Part shown: in pieces, positions 60,310 through 64,000 of the stretch | Position numbering within the stretch: position 1 is the first letter of the stretch | Layout: the number at the start of each line of letters is the position of its first letter | Origin: Tenuifilum thalassicum | Lineage (GTDB): Bacteria; Bacteroidota; Bacteroidia; Bacteroidales; Tenuifilaceae | Direction of reading: 5' to 3' | Assembly (NCBI RefSeq): GCF_013265555.1 | Contig: NZ_CP041345.1 | Span: forward strand, 1,658,581-1,722,580 | DNA: 64,000 nucleotides | Translations under genes and position numbers: made by a program | Notes under the pieces: model-generated | Seen by the model: the letters and a program-made list of their open reading frames with translations, nothing else | Database searches by the model: none | Told to the model about the DNA's origin: nothing

Positions 60310-60340
60310 CAAATATATTACATTTCGTTTACACATGCAA
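60310..60340 (-). promoter_or_regulatory. Candidate promoter of HTH copy B
   Basis: TTG (60340-60338), a 20-base gap and TATATTTG (60317-60310), a perfect -7 box. Both elements are present here, while copy A keeps only the -7 box. Confidence 0.55.
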
Positions 60341-60357
60341 TAGTAAAGGACAACATA

Positions 60358-60440
60358 AATTCAACAAGCAAATGCGACACAATTAAAGAACTCTGTTTTT
60401 GGAGTACTAAAATGCAAAGTCTTCCTTGGTTTTCTGTTTA
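60358..60440 (-). mobile_element. IS30 left-end remnant (block B)
   Basis: The same 83-base fragment as at 58109, with the same break point (here followed by TCCGTCTTCGCC). Confidence 0.85.
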
Positions 60441-60473
60441 TCCGTCTTCGCCAGAAAATTCTGAAAACTTTAA

Positions 60474-60528
60474 CCTTTATCCTTTATCCTTTATCCTTTA
60501 TCCTTTATCCCTTATCCCTTATCCTTCC
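60474..60528 (-). repeat. CCTTTAT heptamer array
   Basis: Seven 7-base units: CCTTTAT five times, then CCCTTAT twice. It is the reverse complement of the GGATAAA tracts at 33184 and 55198. It lies between block B and the histidine kinase gene. Confidence 0.8.
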
Positions 60529-60703
60529 TTAGTTTAAAATTTGTTCATAAAAACTTTTCGTTTTGCTTGAATTTCAAAACAGTAAACCAATAAATTTGTT
60601 TTAAAAAAGAACAACAAGGTTTTGCTTAAACTAATATTACAATCTTGCATCAAAGAATAATAAATCGATTTTCTCAAATTCACAAGGCATCAAGGCGATA
60701 ACC

Positions 60704-63700
60704 ATGAGCAGCAGTAAAGAGTACCAGTCGCTAAAGGATAAATACCAAGCATTAGAACAAGAGTATCAGAAGCTCCAAGATAGGTATAATCAGCTTTTAA
60801 AAGACAAATTTGCAGAGGCAACCCACGATTCAATTTTCAGGGAGGTGGTTGAGTCATCCCCGATCGGCCTAATTCTGGCCAACCAAGATGGTATAATTAC
60901 CTATTCAAATAAGATTGCACCTCAACTTTTAGGGAAAGAATACGGAGAGAGTCTTATTGGTCAAGATATCAATAGTTTGATTTCTACAGACATAAGAACA
61001 GGTGAAAAGTTTGATTTTGAACAGGTAAAAGAGCAAAACCTATTTAAAACCACCCAAAAATTTGCTACCCCGGAAAATGAATCTATTGTTGAAATTGCAA
61101 TTCGCTCCATCAGCCCCAACCTAAAAGTATGTTTCCTTAAAAATATTACAGAGTCATATAAGACCGAGAGTGAGCTATTCCAGAGTGAAGAGAAATTTCG
61201 TTTAGCCTTTAAGCATAGCCCTGATGCTGTAAATATTAATCGAATAGATGGACTTTATGTAGACATAAATGATGGTTTTACTCAGCTAACCGGGTACACT
61301 CGCGACGATGTAATTGGTAAGCTATCGTCGGAGATTGGAATTTGGCAAATTCCTGCCGACCGTGAAAAGCTGGTTGATGAGCTTAAGCAGAAGGGATTTG
61401 TTAGAAACCTTGAATCCCAGTTTCTGTGCAAAGATGGTTCCATAAAAATAGGATTAATGTCAGCGGCAATTATTAATATTAACGGCATTCCTCATATTCT
61501 TTCAATCACTCGCGATATTACGGAAATTAAAGCTGCAGAATACCAGCTAAAGAAAAGCGAATCACGTTTTAGAACCATGATTGAGCAATCGGCCGAAGGT
61601 ATAACATTTACCAACGAGGCCGGGATTGTTGTCACATGGAATCGTTGCATGGAAGAAATTACCGGAATTTCTGCTCACGAAGTTCTGGGGCAATACATTT
61701 GGGATGTACAATTCCGTGTAGAAAACAAAACCGATAAAAATTCCGAAGAGTACATAAAGCTCAAAACAAACCTTTTACACGCCCTTAGAACGGGAACCCT
61801 CTCCTATGCAAAAAATCTGATGGAACGTATATTCACCGATTCTAATGGAAACACAAAAATTATACAGGGTTCGGTTTTCCCGATAAAAACCGGTAAGGGA
61901 TATATACTTGCTTCCATTGCACGTGACATTACCGAGAAAAAGAAAACGGAAGAAAAGATTAGGAAATCCGAGGCAAATCTTAAAGCACTAATTGACAACC
62001 GGGATGACCACATATGGTCGCTTGACAGGAACTACCGCTATATTGCCTTTAATAAAGCTTGGGCCGAGATGTTCAAGTTGTACTATAAACAGGAACTCAA
62101 ACAGGGAATGAATGCATTAGATTTCCTTGAAGGGAGCGATAAAGAATTTTGGATTGAAAAGTGTGAGAGAGCCTTTAAAGGTGAAAAGGTAAAGTTCACA
62201 AGAGCATATAAGCTGTGGGATGGAACCCACTACTATCAGGTATCGTTGAATCCTATAGCTGTTGAAAATTCAATCACCGGAGTATCAATAATAAGTGTCG
62301 ATATAACAGAGCAAGTTACAAGCACCCAGCGCTATAAAACCCTGTTTGAACATGCCCCTGTGCCACTTTGGGAAGAGGATTTTTCTGATGTTAAAAAGCT
62401 CCTTTCCTCACTCAAAGATGAGGGTGTTGATGATTTTGAAACCTATCTTGAACAACATCCCGAGGTAGTAAACAGGTGTGTCGAAATGGTCAAAATTCTG
62501 GACATCAACGATAGTGTTCTCATTCTACACGAGGCGGAAACAAAGGAGGAAATACTTGAAAGTTTAAATAAGATTTTCAACTGCGACTCTCTGAAAGCAT
62601 TTAAGAACGAGTTACTTGCAATAGCTAACAATAAAACCGAATCGTTCTTTGAGGCAAAAGTTAAAACGCTAAAGGGCAATGAGCGTTACATTATTTTGCA
62701 TTGGAACGTAGTACCCGGTTACGAGGAAACCCTTGAGCGGGTTTATATTTCCACGCTCGATATCACCCAAATGAAAAAATCAGAGGAAGCCATTAGAGAG
62801 AGCGAAAACAGGTATCGTACCCTCTTCGAACAATCGTCGGATGCTATTTTTCTGGTTGATCTGGATAGTAAAGTGATAGACTTTAATCCTCGTAGCGTTG
62901 AAATTCTTGGATATTCCGCTAATGAGCTATTAGGGATGAACCTATCAAGCATAGTCCATCCCGATGATTTGGCTGCAAAAGATCACGCCAGAGCTATTAA
63001 AGATTTAAGTGAGGGAAAAACAATTTATGCAGAGTATAGGGTTAGGAAAAAGGATGGAACATATATCCCAATAGAACTTAGTGTCAAACAAATTGATAAA
63101 AACCGTTTTCTAAACATTGCACGCGATATTTCGGAACGAAAAAAGGTTGAGGAAGAGATTAAAAGCTATAACAGAAGGTTAGTAGATATCCTTGAAAACA
63201 TGTCCGACGCATTTGTTGCACTTGACAGGAACTGGTGCTACACCTATATGAACGAAAAGGCAGCAAAAATATTTAACCGGGATGCCAAAGAAATGATTGG
63301 GAAGCATATATGGACCGAATTTCCCGAAGGCGTTGGGCAACCCTTTCACCTGAACTACGAAAAAGCCATGAATGAGAAGGTATTCATTAAAATGGAAGAG
63401 TACTATCCCCCTTACGATAAATGGTTTGAAAACAGAATTAATCCAACCGACGATGGTATTGCTATCTTCTTTTCAGATATAACTGACCGTAAAAAGGCAG
63501 AACAGGAAATACTAAAGCTAAACACCGAACTTGAAAAGCGTGTTTTTGAACGTACTATTGAGCTGCAGAACGCCAATCAGGAGCTGGAAGAGTTTGCCTA
63601 CTCCATATCGCACGACCTGAAAGCACCGCTTAGGTCGATAAGAGGTTTTTCCGAAATCATTTCGAACCGTTACCGTTCGGTTCTTGACGAGGAAGGACAG

Positions 63701-64000
63701 AAATATTTTAACTACATTCTGGAATCGAGCAACCATATGGCCACTCTTATCGACGACCTGCTTAAATTTGCGCGTCTGGCAAAGAAAAGAACAAGCAATG
63801 AGCTGGTGGACCTGAACAACTTGCTACAAACAGTAATGCACGATTTAAAAGTTGATATTGACAAATCACAGGCTACAATTAAAATTCAACAACTCCCCAT
63901 TGTTAAGGGCGACAAAACCCTACTGGTACAAATATTCTCAAACCTGATTTCTAATGCCATTACCTATACCAAAAAAGGAACTTATCCAGAAATTCAACTA
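60704..64000 (+). CDS. Multi-PAS sensor histidine kinase (3' end outside window)
   Basis: The visible 1099 codons contain a coiled coil (about 5-40) and six PAS or PAS-like domains, starting near residues 47, 160, 285, 426, 700 and 825, with typical openings such as RLAFKHSPDAVNINRIDG and RYRTLFEQSSDAIFLVDLD. Residues about 545-690 form an extra PAS-like module with a helical insert. A HisKA domain follows with FAYSISHDLKAPLRSI (phospho-His about 970) and the start of the ATPase domain (NLISNA box). No membrane helix is seen, so it probably senses inside the cell. The frame is open to the last base. Signal and partner regulator unknown. Confidence 0.92.
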   Translation, partial: MSSSKEYQSLKDKYQALEQEYQKLQDRYNQLLKDKFAEATHDSIFREVVESSPIGLILANQDGIITYSNKIAPQLLGKEYGESLIGQDINSLISTDIRTGEKFDFEQVKEQNLFKTTQKFATPENESIVEIAIRSISPNLKVCFLKNITESYKTESELFQSEEKFRLAFKHSPDAVNINRIDGLYVDINDGFTQLTGYTRDDVIGKLSSEIGIWQIPADREKLVDELKQKGFVRNLESQFLCKDGSIKIGLMSAAIININGIPHILSITRDITEIKAAEYQLKKSESRFRTMIEQSAEGITFTNEAGIVVTWNRCMEEITGISAHEVLGQYIWDVQFRVENKTDKNSEEYIKLKTNLLHALRTGTLSYAKNLMERIFTDSNGNTKIIQGSVFPIKTGKGYILASIARDITEKKKTEEKIRKSEANLKALIDNRDDHIWSLDRNYRYIAFNKAWAEMFKLYYKQELKQGMNALDFLEGSDKEFWIEKCERAFKGEKVKFTRAYKLWDGTHYYQVSLNPIAVENSITGVSIISVDITEQVTSTQRYKTLFEHAPVPLWEEDFSDVKKLLSSLKDEGVDDFETYLEQHPEVVNRCVEMVKILDINDSVLILHEAETKEEILESLNKIFNCDSLKAFKNELLAIANNKTESFFEAKVKTLKGNERYIILHWNVVPGYEETLERVYISTLDITQMKKSEEAIRESENRYRTLFEQSSDAIFLVDLDSKVIDFNPRSVEILGYSANELLGMNLSSIVHPDDLAAKDHARAIKDLSEGKTIYAEYRVRKKDGTYIPIELSVKQIDKNRFLNIARDISERKKVEEEIKSYNRRLVDILENMSDAFVALDRNWCYTYMNEKAAKIFNRDAKEMIGKHIWTEFPEGVGQPFHLNYEKAMNEKVFIKMEEYYPPYDKWFENRINPTDDGIAIFFSDITDRKKAEQEILKLNTELEKRVFERTIELQNANQELEEFAYSISHDLKAPLRSIRGFSEIISNRYRSVLDEEGQKYFNYILESSNHMATLIDDLLKFARLAKKRTSNELVDLNNLLQTVMHDLKVDIDKSQATIKIQQLPIVKGDKTLLVQIFSNLISNAITYTKKGTYPEIQL

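Larger units (their letters stand above)
59807..60466. repeat. Duplicated regulatory block B
   Basis: About 660 bases nearly identical to block A (57561-58217), in the same orientation. The left border is CCTACTCATAGGGA and the right border TCTGAAA. The unique DNA between the blocks holds the IS3 remnant, the frameshifted secreted protein and peptide B1. Confidence 0.85.

Noticed and set aside
60474-60528. CRISPR-like array
   Set aside because: The units are 7 bases with no spacers; it is a simple tandem repeat.

Overview
The window reads as a Bacteroidota chromosome (order Bacteroidales or a close relative), AT-rich, with A-rich rather than strong Shine-Dalgarno starts and Bacteroidota-type promoters (TTTG about 20 bases upstream of TAnnTTTG). 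Marker families support this: a complete Bat (aerotolerance) operon, GLPGLI proteins, DUF4301, a BtuB plus BtuG-like vitamin B12 pair, a V-type ATPase subunit, an FprA flavodiiron protein (suggesting an anaerobic or microaerobic life), and GG-leader peptides of the Bacteroidales natural-product-precursor type.

Layout. 1-5.2 kb: end of a V-ATPase operon, a Cys/Met PLP enzyme, a DUF2179 membrane protein, a secreted M28 peptidase and a glutathione peroxidase. 5.2-14 kb: moxR, a small secreted protein, a DUF58 protein, a membrane protein, batA, batB, batC, batD and batE, all on the minus strand and tightly packed. 14-24.6 kb: truA, then an outer-membrane-type protein with three GLPGLI paralogues and two near-identical small Cys-rich secreted peptides, then DUF4301 and two thioesterases. 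24.6-37.7 kb: a cupin, FprA, an alpha-amylase lipoprotein, DUF4389, DUF4870, an M48 protease, sucD, malic enzyme, an SRAP protein, sfsA, a TPR protein, a YCII-like protein and a DUF481-like protein.

37.7-53.5 kb holds three regulated nutrient units. A lone trpB is preceded by a Trp-codon leader peptide with a terminator and an alternative pairing, followed by a second WWW-containing leader ORF. A B12 cluster (btuB, btuG-like, DUF71/COG2102) sits under a cobalamin riboswitch, with an IS30 copy inserted just upstream of its promoter. A complete hisGDCBHAFI operon is led by a His-rich leader peptide, a terminator and a 12-base anti-terminator pairing. A tRNA-Arg(TCT), a cold-shock protein and a metallophosphoesterase follow.

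55.2-60.7 kb is an accessory island made of repeats, IS remnants and a duplicated module: a small HTH regulator followed by one or two GG-leader peptides and a secreted protein of unknown function. The two module copies share a 657-660 base block. One copy has lost a promoter element and carries a transposon remnant; the other has a frameshifted secreted-protein gene. The window ends inside a very large multi-PAS histidine kinase.

The strongest leads are the Trp and His attenuators, the duplicated HTH/GG-peptide module, the poly(T) tract lying between promoter elements of the two Cys-peptide operons, and a composite non-coding repeat of about 300 bases present in inverted orientation at 45.7-46.0 and 55.5-55.8 kb. 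All identifications come from reading motifs and were not tested by database search.
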